This document shows, piece by piece, positions 50,405 to 60,732 of a stretch of DNA of 64,000 bases. Every line of letters begins with the position of its first letter. Positions within the stretch are counted from its first letter, which is position 1. Source of the DNA: Asaia prunellae JCM 25354 (GTDB lineage: Bacteria; Pseudomonadota; Alphaproteobacteria; Acetobacterales; Acetobacteraceae). Location of the stretch: contig NZ_BAJV01000006.1 in the NCBI RefSeq assembly GCF_000613885.1, positions 1 through 64,000 of the forward strand, read 5' to 3'. Below the pieces are notes generated by a model. That model was given only the letters and a program-made list of their open reading frames with translations. It did not search any database and had not been told where the DNA came from. The position numbers and the translations under genes were made by a program.

Positions 50405-53400
50405 TCAAACGATGGCTGACGGATTGGCACAGGGCAGATCGACTGTACCCTCATCATTCCTCACGGAAAGGCGCGGCAGGCTCTGGCTGATCGCATTGGT
50501 CAGTGCTGTCAGATCATAGGGCTTGGGCAAAATCGTAACGGATGGATCGCCCTGGACAGAATGAGTGTCACCTGTAGCAAAAATGATTCCGATATCCGGT
50601 TTGAGGCTACGGGCCTGAGTGGCGAGATCCTTGCCGGAAAGACCTGGCAGGTTCACGTCCGTCAGCAGCACGTCGACTGGCATGGTCTGGAGTACGATCA
50701 GGGCTTCGGCATAATCGCTGGCCTCTATCATCAGATAGCCGGAATCCCTGAGCATTTCTGACGTCGTCTGTCTGATCAGACGGTCATCCTCAACCAGCAG
50801 GATTGTGAGGTAGAGGGAACGAGAGGGGGCAGAGCCGTCCGATGTTGCATCGGCAGAATGAGAGAGCGGGTGGATCTGCCGTTCTGATACGGCCGGATCA
50901 GCCGCCTGCTGACGTTGCGCACGATTGGCAAGAACATGGCGGAATTTCCGTGCCAAGCGTCGCGCGTATAGGGTTTGGAAAGGAGTTCCACCCCGGCATC
51001 AAGCCGACCGCCATGGACGATCGAGTTCTCGGTATAACCCGAGGTAAACAGGACAGCGATATCAGGCAGACGCTCTTTGGCGCGCCGGGCCAGTTCCGGG
51101 CTTTTGAGCGTTCCTGGCATCACCACATCAGTAAACAGCATGTCGATGGGAATGCCGCTTTCGATCACTACAAGAGCATTGGCGGCATCTGTCGCCTTTA
51201 GCACCTGATAGCCGAGATCGGAGAGCATTTCGACCACCGTAGCCCGCACTTCGTCGTCATCCTCAACAACGAGTACTCTTTCGGTGCCGCCTGTAGCGGG
51301 GGTCATGTGGAGGTCAGTTTCCACATCCTCGGCGTCTATTGAACGTGGCAGATACAGCTTGATTGTCGTGCCTTCATCCGGCTCGGAGTAGATATTGATA
51401 TGGCCACCGGACTGTTTGACGAAACCATAGACCATCGACAGACCGAGACCTGATCCCTTGCCTTCGGCCTTGGTAGAGAAAAAGGGCTCAAACACTTTCG
51501 ACAGGATCTCGGGAGTCATGCCAGTGCCGGTATCCGAAACAGCAAGCAGTACGTACTGACCTGCTTTGACGTCGTCATGCTGGCGTACATAGGAATCATC
51601 GAGCAGGGCATTACCCAGTTCGATTGTCAGTTTGCCATGGCCATCCATGGCATCACGGGCATTGATGGCGAGGTTGAGAAGTGCATTCTCGATCTGCGCG
51701 GGATCGATAAAGGTGTTCCACAATCCTGCCGAGACAACTGTCTCGATCTCGATTCCCTCGCCAATGGCACGTCGGAGCATTTCGTCCATGCCACGCACAA
51801 AACGCGTGACATTCACGATCTTCGGCTCCAGCGCCTGACGACGCCCGAACGCCAGAAGCTGGCTGGCCAGGCGCGAGCCACGCTGCACACCGCCCATGGC
51901 GCTACTGACGTGACGCTCAGCACGCGCATTACCGGCAACATCCTTGCCCAGTAACTGCAGATTACCGCTGATCACCTGAAGCAGATTATTGAAATCATGG
52001 GCTACACCGCCGGTCAGTTTGCCAATGGATTCCATTTTCTGTGCCTGGGCAAGGCGGGTTTCTGCCTGACGGCGCTCGGCAATTTCCTCTATGACGCGAT
52101 TCTCGAGCGTCTCGTTGAGTTTGCGAAGCTGCTCTTCGGCGCGCTGGCGATGGCTTACCTGACGCGCCAAATCATCGGCGCGCTCACGCAAGGCAGCTTC
52201 TGCCGCACGTTGGTGAGTGATGTCCGAATGCACACCAACCCATTCGGTTATAACGCCTTCATCATTCAGAATTGGCAGGGCGCGTATGGCGAAATTCCGC
52301 CAGACCCCTTCGCGGCTCAGAACGCGATGTTCGTGAACAAACATGCTGCGTGCTGTGACAGAGGTATTCCACGCGACAATGGTCGCGGCTGCATCATCGG
52401 GATGAACGGCATTGGCCCAGCCGAAACCCTGATAGGCGTCATAACTCTGTCCCGTCAGTGCAGCCCAGCCAGGCTGCTCGCCAGTCATGCGGCCATCGGC
52501 ACTATTGGTCCAGAGTACACCATGAACAGCCCGCATTGCCGTACGAAAGCGAAGATCGCTGGCGGCTACCTCGGCAATGCGCCTTGCCCGTTCTTCGATG
52601 TCAATGCCAAGGATATGGACGCCATGCACGACGCCCTCACCATCTGTATGGGGTACATAGCGGAATTCGGTGTGGCGCAATGTGCCATCGCGCTGTGGCA
52701 AGAGTGTTTCGGCTGTGATTGTCTGGCCGGAAAGGGCGCGTTCCAGATCCGGTCGTCTGTCTTCGTAAACGCGTGCACCCAATACTTCGGACACGGGACG
52801 ATTGATAATACTGTCCAGCTTCAGACCAAGCAGAGTCTCATAGGCTGCATTGGCAAAACGATAGATATGGGCCTGATCGACGTAGGAGACGAGCATTGGC
52901 GTTGCATTGGTGACACGAAGCAGATTGGCTTCGCTTGCAGCAAGACGGGCTTCGGCTTTCACACGCTCGGTATTGTCGACCACGGTGCAGAGTACGCCAG
53001 CTGCATGCCCATCCGTCTCGAAAACCGGAGTGTAGTAAAGATCAAGCGTGAAGCTGTCACGTCCATGCGGATGATCGAACCTGACATGGCGATTACGGAA
53101 TGTCGCGGCCTGACCGTGAAGCGCCTGCTCAAGCACGGGCTTCTGCCATGCCCATAGTTCGGGAAAGGCCTCGTCGCTGCGGATACCCAGCGCACAAGGA
53201 TGCCGGTCACCAGCAATACGGCTGAAGGCATCATTGTAGAACAGAATATGATCAGGCCCCCAGAAAAGCATTTTGGCGACCGGGGAATTAACGATGTTTG
53301 TGATCGTGGCGCGCAGGACGTCAGACCACAGGGACAAGGCACCCACAGGGTTATGAGCCCAGTCAAGCGCGCGTATCAGGGCACCGCATTCCCCGCCTGC

Positions 53401-53577
53401 AAGCGGGAAAGCCCTGGCATCGCGCAAAGCTGCTGCCTCGCGCTTCTGCCGTAAAAGAGACAAACCGGCCTTCAGGGCTTCTTCCGCAGAGGCAAACGCA
53501 CCCTGGGAGAGTTCCGCTTCAAGGGCGCGTGAAAGTGCTTCCGAAAAGGGAAGCGGAAATGAGGGACGAGATGTCAT
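50405..53577 (-). CDS. Hybrid sensor histidine kinase with two receiver domains, one frame break
   Basis: A 1057-residue two-component protein after repair. Order: a ParD-antitoxin-like helix-helix segment (5-50), three PAS-type sensor domains (about 75-460), a coiled coil, HisKA with the phospho-histidine in [12 protein letters not shown] (about 535), HATPase with [10 protein letters not shown] and [10 protein letters not shown], receiver 1 ([28 protein letters not shown]) and receiver 2 ([29 protein letters not shown]). Near 50957, after TRDA, one base is missing; without it the second receiver is in another frame. No transmembrane helix is evident, so it senses inside the cell. No dedicated output gene is adjacent. 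Confidence 0.9.
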
Positions 53578-53818
53578 GGATCGACAGGGCCCTTGCGCCA
53601 CAGTGAAAGCGGGAATTCAAATCGTTAATTATCGACAACGAATGTCATTGACCAGAGAAAAGCCTCGTCGAGCAGGGGTGGTGCCGTGCAGACCACCTGG
53701 CAAAACAAACGGTCAGACCAGATCAGGGTTGCGCGATCCCTTCCCGTATCGGCCTGCCTGGTGACCAGGAGATGGCATCATGACATCTTCTGCTCGACAA
53801 GACCTGTATCAGGTGATA

Positions 53819-53838
53819 ATTATCGGTTTATCGATAAT
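53819..53838. promoter_or_regulatory. Candidate operator of the BigR-like repressor
   Basis: ATTATCG-N6-CGATAAT is a perfect 7-base inverted repeat that ends 12 bases before the ATG of the ArsR-type gene. It is probably an autoregulatory site that also controls the two transporter genes behind it. Confidence 0.55.
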
Positions 53839-53850
53839 AAGAGAATAATC

Positions 53851-54162
53851 ATGATACCCATGCGTGAGACAGCCTCGCAGGTTTCCCTGCTTCTTAAGGT
53901 TCTCGCCCATCCGGAGCGCCTGATGATCGCCTGTCTTCTGGTCGGTCAGGAATTGTCTGTTGGTGCGATCGAAAGGATGCTTGGCATCGGCCAGCCTGGT
54001 TTGTCTCGCCACCTCACCAGCCTGAGGGCCGCACGCGTCGTCAATTTCCGTCGTGAGGGCAGTTCTGTCTTCTACCACTTGGCCGATGAAAAAGCCGGGC
54101 ATGTTATTGCAGCGCTACATACCATCTATTGCGAGCCTCGCGTTGACGATGGAGCATTCTGA
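53851..54162 (+). CDS. ArsR family repressor, BigR/SqrR-like (persulfide sensor)
   Basis: A 103-residue winged-helix regulator (KVLAHPERLMIACLLVGQ, recognition region GIGQPGLSRHLTSLRAARVV). Two cysteines sit where BigR/SqrR proteins have their reactive pair, in MIACLL and in HTIYCEP near the C-terminus; in those proteins they form a tetrasulfide bridge on sensing persulfide. The linkage to YeeE/YedE transporter genes is the same as in known BigR operons. I chose the ATG at 53851; the frame opens far upstream without family similarity. The stop codon overlaps the next start (ATG at 54162). Confidence 0.87.
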   Translation: MIPMRETASQVSLLLKVLAHPERLMIACLLVGQELSVGAIERMLGIGQPGLSRHLTSLRAARVVNFRREGSSVFYHLADEKAGHVIAALHTIYCEPRVDDGAF

Positions 54163-54586
54163 TGGCGCCTTTTTTCACCAGTCTTCTGGGGGGTGTGCTG
54201 ATCGGGACAGCCTGCACGATCTATCTTATGGGGATCGGGCGCATAGCCGGGATCAGTGGCATGGCTGCAAAGTTTCTCAACAGGCAGCTGATCGCCCGGC
54301 TGTTATCTTTCTTCTGGGTCTGATGGTTGCGCCTCTTCTCTGGCGAGGTATCTCGGGTCACTGGCCTCCTCTGACAATCAGGGAGCCCTGGTTTGTGGTT
54401 GTCCCTGCCGGCGTTCTGGTCGGCTTCGGGTCGCAGATGGCATGTGGCTGCACTAGCGGCCATGGTGTGATGGGGCTGGCGCGTCTGTCTCCCCGGTCTC
54501 TTGTCGCTGTTGGGTGTTTCATGACTGCCGCAATCGCAACAGCCATCTGCGCCCATCACATGGCAGGGTGGTGGACAAGACCGTGA
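54162..54586 (+). pseudogene. YeeE/YedE half-transporter (first), frame broken
   Basis: A membrane protein of the sulfur-transport YeeE/YedE family. The first 40 residues (TSLLGGVLIGTACTIYLMGIGRIAGISG) are in one frame. After MAAKFLN, near 54280, the frame runs to a stop. Adding one base continues ADRPAVIFLLGLMVAPLLW and the signature GFGSQMACGCTSGHGVMGLARLS to the TGA at 54584-54586 (141 residues). The cysteine in GCTSGHG is the conserved sulfur-relay residue. It overlaps the repressor gene and the second half-transporter. Confidence 0.85.
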
Positions 54587-55005
54587 AGCGCTTTGGCCTT
54601 GCTGCGCTATGCGGCGTGATATTCGGGCTTGGTCTCATATCGGGGGGGATGACCGACCCTGAAACCATCCAGTCCTTTCTGATGCCTGGCCGGGACTGGA
54701 ACCCCTCTTTGATGGTCGTGCTGGGTGGTGCGGTCTGTGTGACATTTGCTGGCCTGAGACTGCAAAAGCGCATGGTGCGTCCATGGTACGATGCCCGGTT
54801 TCATCTCCCCGGGAAAACCCGGATTGACGCGCATCTCGTCCTGGGAAGCATCCTTTTCGGTATCGGATGGGGATTGATCGGCTTATGTCCGGGGCCAGCT
54901 ATCGCCGCCATTTTGTTCGGTGGTGCCAAAGCCCTGCTGTTTCTGGTTTCCATGGGCGCAGGTATTGCGTTGTTTCATGGTGTGTTCAGCCGAGATCCGG
55001 GGTGA
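54583..55005 (+). CDS. YeeE/YedE half-transporter (second, DUF6691-like)
   Basis: The 140-residue partner of the preceding gene. It shows GLAALCGVIFGLGLISGGMTDPETIQSFL at the start and the matching signature GIGWGLIGLCPGPAIAAILFGG with the conserved cysteine, with four to five membrane helices. The two halves together correspond to one full thiosulfate/sulfur transporter. The likely start is the GTG at 54583, overlapping the previous stop (GTGA); GTG codons at 54568 and 54571 are alternatives. Confidence 0.87.
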   Translation: MKRFGLAALCGVIFGLGLISGGMTDPETIQSFLMPGRDWNPSLMVVLGGAVCVTFAGLRLQKRMVRPWYDARFHLPGKTRIDAHLVLGSILFGIGWGLIGLCPGPAIAAILFGGAKALLFLVSMGAGIALFHGVFSRDPG

Positions 55006-55099
55006 GTCTGTAACCGGAGTGACTGGCGACTGAACCGCCCGGCAGAATCAATGCTGGTGATCAGCAAGACAAGAGACTGGCAAAAGCGCGGGCGGGATC

Positions 55100-55666
55100 G
55101 TGCACCAATGGTTTTCCAGCCAGAAAAATGTAAAAAAGAGAAGATTATTGCTGCAGATCATTCTGTTCTTGATATCGGAGACAGCCCGATTGTCCGTGCA
55201 TTGCGTATTCTACCTCAACGGAAAAGATTTCTCGGTACTTACCTGTGCAGGGTTCGGTTCCTTTCCTGCCTATTCCGGGTCTGGCGACTTGACCAATCGT
55301 TCCGCTGCGACCGGCAACAGGAATAATGGCCCCCTTCCGCTAGGGCTTTATCATATCCTCGATCGGCAGTGCGGAGGCCGCCTGGGTGGTGTCAGGGATC
55401 ATATCGGTGATTTCTTTGCGGGTACCCGTCGTCAGGACTGGTTCGCTCTCTACCGTGATGATGGCGTCATAGATGATCAGACATCGATAGATGGCATAAG
55501 ACGAGGCGCTTTCCGGCTGCATCCGGTCGGGTTCTGGGGGATCAGCAAGGGATGCATCACGCTACCCGATACCCATGATTTCTATCGCCTGCGTGAGTTT
55601 CTGCTTGCGCAACCTATCGTCTATCTGAACGGAATGCGTTCCTACGGGACGCTGGAAGTCAAATGA
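55100..55666 (+). CDS. DUF2778 protein (Tlde1-like L,D-transpeptidase fold)
   Basis: The conserved domain starts near 55190 and reads FYLNGKDFSVLTCAGFGSFPAYSG, GPLPLGLYHILDR, then a RRGAFRLHPVGFWGISKGCITL active-site region with His, Ser and Cys, as in DUF2778 proteins. This family includes the type VI effector Tlde1, which exchanges D-amino acids in and cuts peptidoglycan stems. The N-terminus is uncertain: the frame opens with GTG at 55100, and TTG at 55190 or GTG at 55196 would give the compact domain only. It overlaps the following small membrane-protein gene by four bases (ATGA). Confidence 0.75.
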   Translation: MHQWFSSQKNVKKRRLLLQIILFLISETARLSVHCVFYLNGKDFSVLTCAGFGSFPAYSGSGDLTNRSAATGNRNNGPLPLGLYHILDRQCGGRLGGVRDHIGDFFAGTRRQDWFALYRDDGVIDDQTSIDGIRRGAFRLHPVGFWGISKGCITLPDTHDFYRLREFLLAQPIVYLNGMRSYGTLEVK

Positions 55667-55917
55667 AAGTGCTTGTTACCCTGCCGGTCGCTCTTCTTGT
55701 CTATCTTGCTCTGGGCAATGCGACGCATCACTATTTTGCCTGGTCAGGTCGGACATGGAAGATCCTGTCACCTGTCTTTTATCTCAATGACACTCTTGGT
55801 CTGGGTCTGAGCCAGGCCAGCATCATCATGGCGACGATGATGCTGGTCAGCATCGTTCTGGCGTATGTCATCGTGACGGGGCTGGGCGCATTGATGGGCC
55901 GCCGTCGCAGGGGCTGA
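55663..55917 (+). CDS. Small membrane protein paired with the DUF2778 gene
   Basis: An 84-residue protein with an N-terminal hydrophobic helix (LVTLPVALLVYLALG) and a second near the C-terminus (ASIIMATMMLVSIVLAYVIVTG), ending in an arginine-rich tail. I recognise no family. The four-base overlap with the DUF2778 enzyme gene suggests a linked role, possibly protection or anchoring (inference). Confidence 0.7.
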   Translation: MKVLVTLPVALLVYLALGNATHHYFAWSGRTWKILSPVFYLNDTLGLGLSQASIIMATMMLVSIVLAYVIVTGLGALMGRRRRG

Positions 55918-55989
55918 CAGTCACAGGGTGCCGAAGGAAGTGGTGATAATCCCGACGGCTTGATGCTTACATACGTTGACGGATCATGT

Positions 55990-56199
55990 TCACGTGCTGC
56001 GCAGAAAAACCAGACAAGCCACCCGTAATGCCGAGGCAAGCGGGCGTTCCGGTGGACGGGTCGCATCGATACTGGCGATCAGAGAGGCGAGAGAATTATC
56101 TGCGCTCATTTCTTCCAGCACGGCCCAGAATTCAGGCTCAAGGGCGATACTGGTGCGATGGCGTGACAATGTGAAGCTGCGTTTGACGAGATCACTCAT
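55990..56199 (-). CDS. Ribbon-helix-helix domain protein
   Basis: A 69-residue protein of the RHH_4 type: KRSFTLSRHRTSIALEPEFWAVLEEMS, followed by a helix ending RVACLVFLRS. Alphaproteobacteria carry many such stand-alone RHH proteins of unknown target. Its ATG at 56199 overlaps the end of queG by eight bases, so it is translated from the queuosine operon mRNA. Confidence 0.8.
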   Translation of the reverse strand: MSDLVKRSFTLSRHRTSIALEPEFWAVLEEMSADNSLASLIASIDATRPPERPLASALRVACLVFLRST

Positions 56200-57253
56200 T
56201 CGGTGCGGCTTTCTGTAATTCGGTTTGTGCCCATGCGGCAGCGTCAGCGACAATCGGGCTTTCGTCCTGCGTCAGATGCGCGACCAGTGGCAGATGCGCG
56301 CGATCGCCGGAATTACCGAGCGCAATCAGCACATTACGCACAAAGCGATTGCGTCCGATACGCTTGATGGGCGAGCCGGAGAAAAAGCTGCGGAATCCGG
56401 CATCGTCCAGCCGGGCCAGATCATCTAGTCTGGGCGCCATCAGATCGGCCCGGGGCTGAAGCTTCATGTGGCGTGACGTTGCAGCAAAACGGTTCCATGG
56501 GCAGGCATTGAGACAGTCATCGCAGCCATAGATTCGATTGCCCATGGCCTTGCGAAATTCGACCGGGATCGGCCCGTCATGCTCGATGGTGAGATAGGCA
56601 ATGCAGCGCCGGGCATCGAGCGCATAGGGACGAGGAAAGGCATCGGTAGGACAGGCTGCCAGGCAGCGCGTGCAACTGCCGCATGACCCGGCGCGAGGCG
56701 GTGAGGCGGCAAGTTCGAGCGTGGTATAGATCTCGCCCAGAAGCAGCCAGGAGCCATGAACGCGTGAGACGACATTGGTGTGCTTGCCCTGCCAACCGAG
56801 CTGGGCCTGCTCGGCCAGAGGCTTTTCCATGACCGGTGCCGTATCGACAAACACCTTCACCTCTGTGCCATCGCCGCCAACATCCTGACGCACCACGAAT
56901 TGCGCGAGATGCTTGAGCATGCCTTTGAGCACATCATGATAGTCGCGATGGCGGGCATAGACCGAGATCGTGCCGGTATCGGGCTGGTCGAGCGTTTCGG
57001 CAGGGTCGGCCTCGGGTGCGTAGGAAAGCCCGAGCGAAATCACGCTACGGACTTCAGGCCAGAGCGCCCTGGGGTCGCCACGCTGCTCGATGCGCTGCTC
57101 CATCCAGCCCATCGTGCCGTGACGTCCGTCCTCGACAAACTGGCGCAGACGCGTGCGGGCTTCCTCGGGCAGGGAAGCGTCACAAAAGCCGATCGCATCG
57201 AAGCCGAGATGCCGCGCATGGTCGGCAATGCGGTCTTCGATGCTCTTCGTCAT
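56192..57253 (-). CDS. queG: Epoxyqueuosine reductase
   Basis: QueG performs the last step of queuosine synthesis in tRNA, reducing epoxyqueuosine with cobalamin and two [4Fe-4S] clusters. The 353-residue protein has RADx-type N-terminal binding residues, VDTAPVMEKPLAEQAQLGW, and two ferredoxin-like motifs, CGSCTRCLAACPT and CDDCLNACPWNRF. A short HEAT-like C-terminal part follows (RNVLIALGNSGD). The start ATG at 57253 is 10 bases after the tgt stop, which makes queA-tgt-queG one operon. Confidence 0.95.
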   Translation of the reverse strand: MTKSIEDRIADHARHLGFDAIGFCDASLPEEARTRLRQFVEDGRHGTMGWMEQRIEQRGDPRALWPEVRSVISLGLSYAPEADPAETLDQPDTGTISVYARHRDYHDVLKGMLKHLAQFVVRQDVGGDGTEVKVFVDTAPVMEKPLAEQAQLGWQGKHTNVVSRVHGSWLLLGEIYTTLELAASPPRAGSCGSCTRCLAACPTDAFPRPYALDARRCIAYLTIEHDGPIPVEFRKAMGNRIYGCDDCLNACPWNRFAATSRHMKLQPRADLMAPRLDDLARLDDAGFRSFFSGSPIKRIGRNRFVRNVLIALGNSGDRAHLPLVAHLTQDESPIVADAAAWAQTELQKAAPNE

Positions 57254-57263
57254 GCTGTATGGG

Positions 57264-58436
57264 TCATGGCACGGGCGGCCAGTCCGGCTGGGGGAATTCG
57301 TCCTGCGTCCAGTCCCCTGCGGCCCAGTCGGCGCGCAAGGCGATGGCCTTCTGCGGCAGGGTGCCATCGACGATGGCCGCACGGATCTGGCGCATGAGAC
57401 GCTGGTAATAGGCGAGATTATGCCATGTCAGCAGCATCGGCCCGAGGATCTCATTGGCACGGAAGAGATGATGCAGATAGGCGCGGCTGTGGCGCGAACA
57501 GGCCAGACAATCGCAATCAGGGCTTATCGGACGGTTATCTTCTGCATGGCGGGCATTGCGCAGGTTCAGCGTGCCGCGCTCGGTATAGGCGCGCGCCGTG
57601 CGGCCTGCGCGCGTGGGCATGACGCAATCGAACATGTCCACGCCGCGCTCGACACCGCCCAGCAGGTCATCGGGCGTGCCGACACCCATCAGATAACGGG
57701 CATGGTCGTGCGGCAGGAGCGGAATGGTGAAGTCGAGTGTCGAGAACATGAGTTCCTGACCTTCACCCACTGCCAGACCGCCAATGGCGTATCCCTCGAA
57801 GCTGATATCGGTCAGGGCCCTGGCCGAGCGCGTACGCAGATCGCGTTCCGTTCCGCCCTGAACAATACCGAACTGCCCATAGCCGGGACGCTGCACAAAG
57901 GCCTCACGCGAGCGCGCAGCCCAGCGCATGGAAAGCTCCATGGAGGATTCCAGACGTTCGGGCGTGGCGGGCAGAGCCGGGCATTCATCGAAGCACATGG
58001 TGATGGTGGCATCGAGCGCGTGCTGGATATCCGTGCTGCTCTCAGGCGTCAGGCGATGCTTGGATCCATCAATATGAGAGTTGAAGGTCACGCCATCCTG
58101 GTCGAGCTTGCGCAGCGCGCCGAGCGACATGACCTGAAACCCGCCTGAATCGGTCAGGATCGGGCCGGACCAGTCCATCATGCGATGCAGACCGCCCATC
58201 TTGCGCACGCGCTCGGCGCCCGGGCGCAGCATAAGATGATAGGTATTGCCCAGAATGATGCCTGCGCCTGTCGAGCGCACGGCATCCATGGTCATGGCCT
58301 TGACCGTGCCCACCGTGCCCACCGGCATGAAGGTAGGGGTCGGGATCGTGCCATGAGCGGTATGCAAATGGCCTGCGCGTGCCTGCCCGCAGCAGGCCTG
58401 CGCCTTCCACTGCATTTTCGTGGCGTTTTCTGTCAT
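57264..58436 (-). CDS. tgt: tRNA-guanine transglycosylase (Tgt)
   Basis: Exchanges guanine 34 for preQ1 in GUN anticodons. The 390-residue sequence has [27 protein letters not shown] with the catalytic-region aspartate, [12 protein letters not shown], the nucleophile aspartate in [14 protein letters not shown], and the zinc ligands CDCLAC..H. Its start overlaps the queA stop by four bases. Confidence 0.97.
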   Translation of the reverse strand: MTENATKMQWKAQACCGQARAGHLHTAHGTIPTPTFMPVGTVGTVKAMTMDAVRSTGAGIILGNTYHLMLRPGAERVRKMGGLHRMMDWSGPILTDSGGFQVMSLGALRKLDQDGVTFNSHIDGSKHRLTPESSTDIQHALDATITMCFDECPALPATPERLESSMELSMRWAARSREAFVQRPGYGQFGIVQGGTERDLRTRSARALTDISFEGYAIGGLAVGEGQELMFSTLDFTIPLLPHDHARYLMGVGTPDDLLGGVERGVDMFDCVMPTRAGRTARAYTERGTLNLRNARHAEDNRPISPDCDCLACSRHSRAYLHHLFRANEILGPMLLTWHNLAYYQRLMRQIRAAIVDGTLPQKAIALRADWAAGDWTQDEFPQPDWPPVP

Positions 58437-59470
58437 GGCGCGCGATCCAGCAAGCAGGCATCTCCGTAGGAATAGAAGCGGAATTTCTCGGCGATGGCAT
58501 GGGCATAGGCCGCACGCATCGTGTCTGTGCCCGCCAGCGCGCAGACAAGCATGAAGAGCGTCGAGCGTGGCAGATGGAAATTGGTCATCAACCGGTCAAC
58601 AGCGCGAAAACGATAGCCGGGCTTGATGAAGATGGCTGTCTCGCCTTCCCATGGATGTACGATACCGTTTTCATCTGCTGCACTTTCCAGCAGGCGCAAG
58701 CTGGTTGTGCCAACCGCGACGATCTTCCTGCCGCTGGCCCGCGTGTCATTGATGAGCTGCGCCGTATGGGCGTCGATACGCCCCCATTCCGCATGCATCT
58801 TGTGACTGGCGATATCGTCTCGTACAGGCAGGAACGTCCCTGCGCCGACATGCAGCGTCAGCGTATGGCGCGTTACGCCACGCGCATCGAGCGCGGCCAG
58901 AAGCCCGGGGGTGAAATGCAGCCCTGCGGTCGGGGCTGCAACCGCGCCCTTGTAGCGCTCGAAAATGGTTGCATAATCGCTGTCATCCTGAGCCGTAGGA
59001 CCAGAAGGACGGTCGATATAAGGCGGCAGGGCCAGCGCACCGACACGCTTCAGAAATTCGTCGAACGCCGTGCCTTCTGCCGAAAACCGCATGGAAATGG
59101 CGCCATCGCCTTCATTTTCGACCACTTCTGCCGTGACCGGATCAGTGCCGAAACGCAGCGTGTCACCGGGGCGCAGCTTGCGGGCATTTTTTGCGAGAGC
59201 ATGCCAGTTTCCATCACTCAGAATGCGATCGAGCGTGATACCGATTTTTGCCTCGCCACGCTGTGCCGCCAGCTGGGCACGAATAACCGCCGTGTCATTG
59301 GCAATCAGGAGATCGCCCGGCTCGAGCAGCGAGGGCAGATCGGCGATGCGATGTTCAGCCAGAGGCTGACCGGCGGCAACACGCAACAGACGGGCGCTGT
59401 CACGCGGGCGGGCGGGTTCCAGAGCGATGTTGTCGCGCGGAAGATCGAAGTCGAAATCGGATATCTGCAT
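58433..59470 (-). CDS. queA: S-adenosylmethionine:tRNA ribosyltransferase-isomerase
   Basis: QueA transfers and isomerises the ribosyl moiety of SAM onto preQ1-tRNA to make epoxyqueuosine. The 345-residue protein begins [20 protein letters not shown], as the family does, and contains [26 protein letters not shown] and the C-terminal [18 protein letters not shown]. It heads the queA-tgt-queG operon, which fits the order of the pathway. Confidence 0.97.
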   Translation of the reverse strand: MQISDFDFDLPRDNIALEPARPRDSARLLRVAAGQPLAEHRIADLPSLLEPGDLLIANDTAVIRAQLAAQRGEAKIGITLDRILSDGNWHALAKNARKLRPGDTLRFGTDPVTAEVVENEGDGAISMRFSAEGTAFDEFLKRVGALALPPYIDRPSGPTAQDDSDYATIFERYKGAVAAPTAGLHFTPGLLAALDARGVTRHTLTLHVGAGTFLPVRDDIASHKMHAEWGRIDAHTAQLINDTRASGRKIVAVGTTSLRLLESAADENGIVHPWEGETAIFIKPGYRFRAVDRLMTNFHLPRSTLFMLVCALAGTDTMRAAYAHAIAEKFRFYSYGDACLLDRAP

Positions 59471-59639
59471 GGGCGGCTTCGTTTAGGCCAGATCGGACGG
59501 AAAAGGCCAGCGCAAATCCTGAATCCCGGGCGAAGGACACGGTCATAGAGGCGCCTCCCGGAGGAGGGGGCATTTGTCCGGACCCTGTCGTTCGAGTCCG
59601 GGCAGAGAGAAGAGCGTGTATCTAGATCACGGCTTTCTG

Positions 59640-60574
59640 TTAGGCGCAGGGGTCTGCGCTCTCTGTTTCGTTGTGTTTTTTCGGGCAGAGTTTCAGCTGG
59701 TCTATCAGCCAGCGTCCGGCAGGGCCTGGCGGTTCGGCGGTGGAATAGACAACACTCATCGGCATATTGGCCCCGCCGGGAGGGGAAAACCCTTCGATCG
59801 TGAGTTCGACAAGTCTGCCAGCGGCCAGATCGGCGGCGATGCTGTGAACGGGCATGCTCCCCAGCCCAGCCCTCCAAGCAGAAAATGATGCTTTGCGTAG
59901 AGATCAGCCAGACGCCAGGTGAAAGGAGACAATACGCCCCGTTCACGTCCTGCAGAGAGATCCGTGCGGTCTGTCAGTACAAGTTGCACATGCTTTGCGA
60001 GTTCGTCACGAGGGATTGGTCCTTCATGACGCGCCAGAGGATGTTCGGCAGAGGCAACCATCATGAAACGTATTTCGCCAAGCGCCTCGGTCGAGCAGGA
60101 GGGTGGAACATCCGGCAGGGGGCCGGCAATGGCGATCTGGGCACGTGAGTCCAGAATGGGCTGGAATACTCCGCCCAGTGCCTCGACAAAAAGACGCAGT
60201 GGCGTATGGGGGAAAGTTTCCCGAAAGCCGCGCGCCACGCGTGTCATCCGGTCCATGGGAAAGAAGACATCGACCACGACAGCCAGTTCTGGTTCGACAC
60301 CCGATGACATGCCATATGCCCGCGCCTTCATGTGATCGACATTCAGAACAATGCCGCGAGCATCAGCAAGGAGTGCTTCCCCCGCCTTGGTCAATTGCGG
60401 ATAGCGACCAATACGCTCGAAAAGCTGGACGCCGATCTGTGCTTCAAAGGTCGCAATCATTTCACTGATTGCAGGCTGCGAGCGCCGGAAGCGCCGGGCC
60501 GCAGCAGAGAAACTGCCCTCATCGGCTGCCGCTATGAAAACGCGGAGCTGGTCGAGAGAGATCCTGTCAAGCAT
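59640..60574 (-). CDS. LysR family transcriptional regulator, C-terminus frameshifted
   Basis: A 311-residue LTTR after repair. The N-terminal helix-turn-helix is clear (LDQLRVFIAAADEGSFSAAARRFRRSQPAISEMIATFEAQIGVQLFER). The effector domain runs from about residue 90. Near 59862, after LGGLGWG, one base is missing; the proper frame continues SMPVHSIAADLAAGRLVELTIEGF to the TAG at 59640-59642. It is divergent from the azoreductase gene azoR with 158 bases between starts, so azoR is its likely target, as is common for quinone- or azo-responsive LysR regulators. Confidence 0.9.
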
Positions 60575-60732
60575 CGAGCCGTCACCTATCGTTCAAAGCG
60601 ATACTATCTATCGGAATATATTGACTGTCGAGATGGGTCCTGATGTGAGACGGTCAACAGAACACAGCATTCAGCGCTCGTTCTGCGGGTATGTTGCATT
60701 GCTGGATCCAACAGGAAAAAGGCGAGGAAATC

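Noticed and set aside
51997-53157. Long plus-strand frame opposite the hybrid histidine kinase
   Set aside because: Antisense shadow of the PAS and kinase region with implausible Cys- and Gly-rich composition.
58379-59548. Long plus-strand frame opposite queA/tgt
   Set aside because: Antisense shadow; both strands cannot be coding here and queA is certain.
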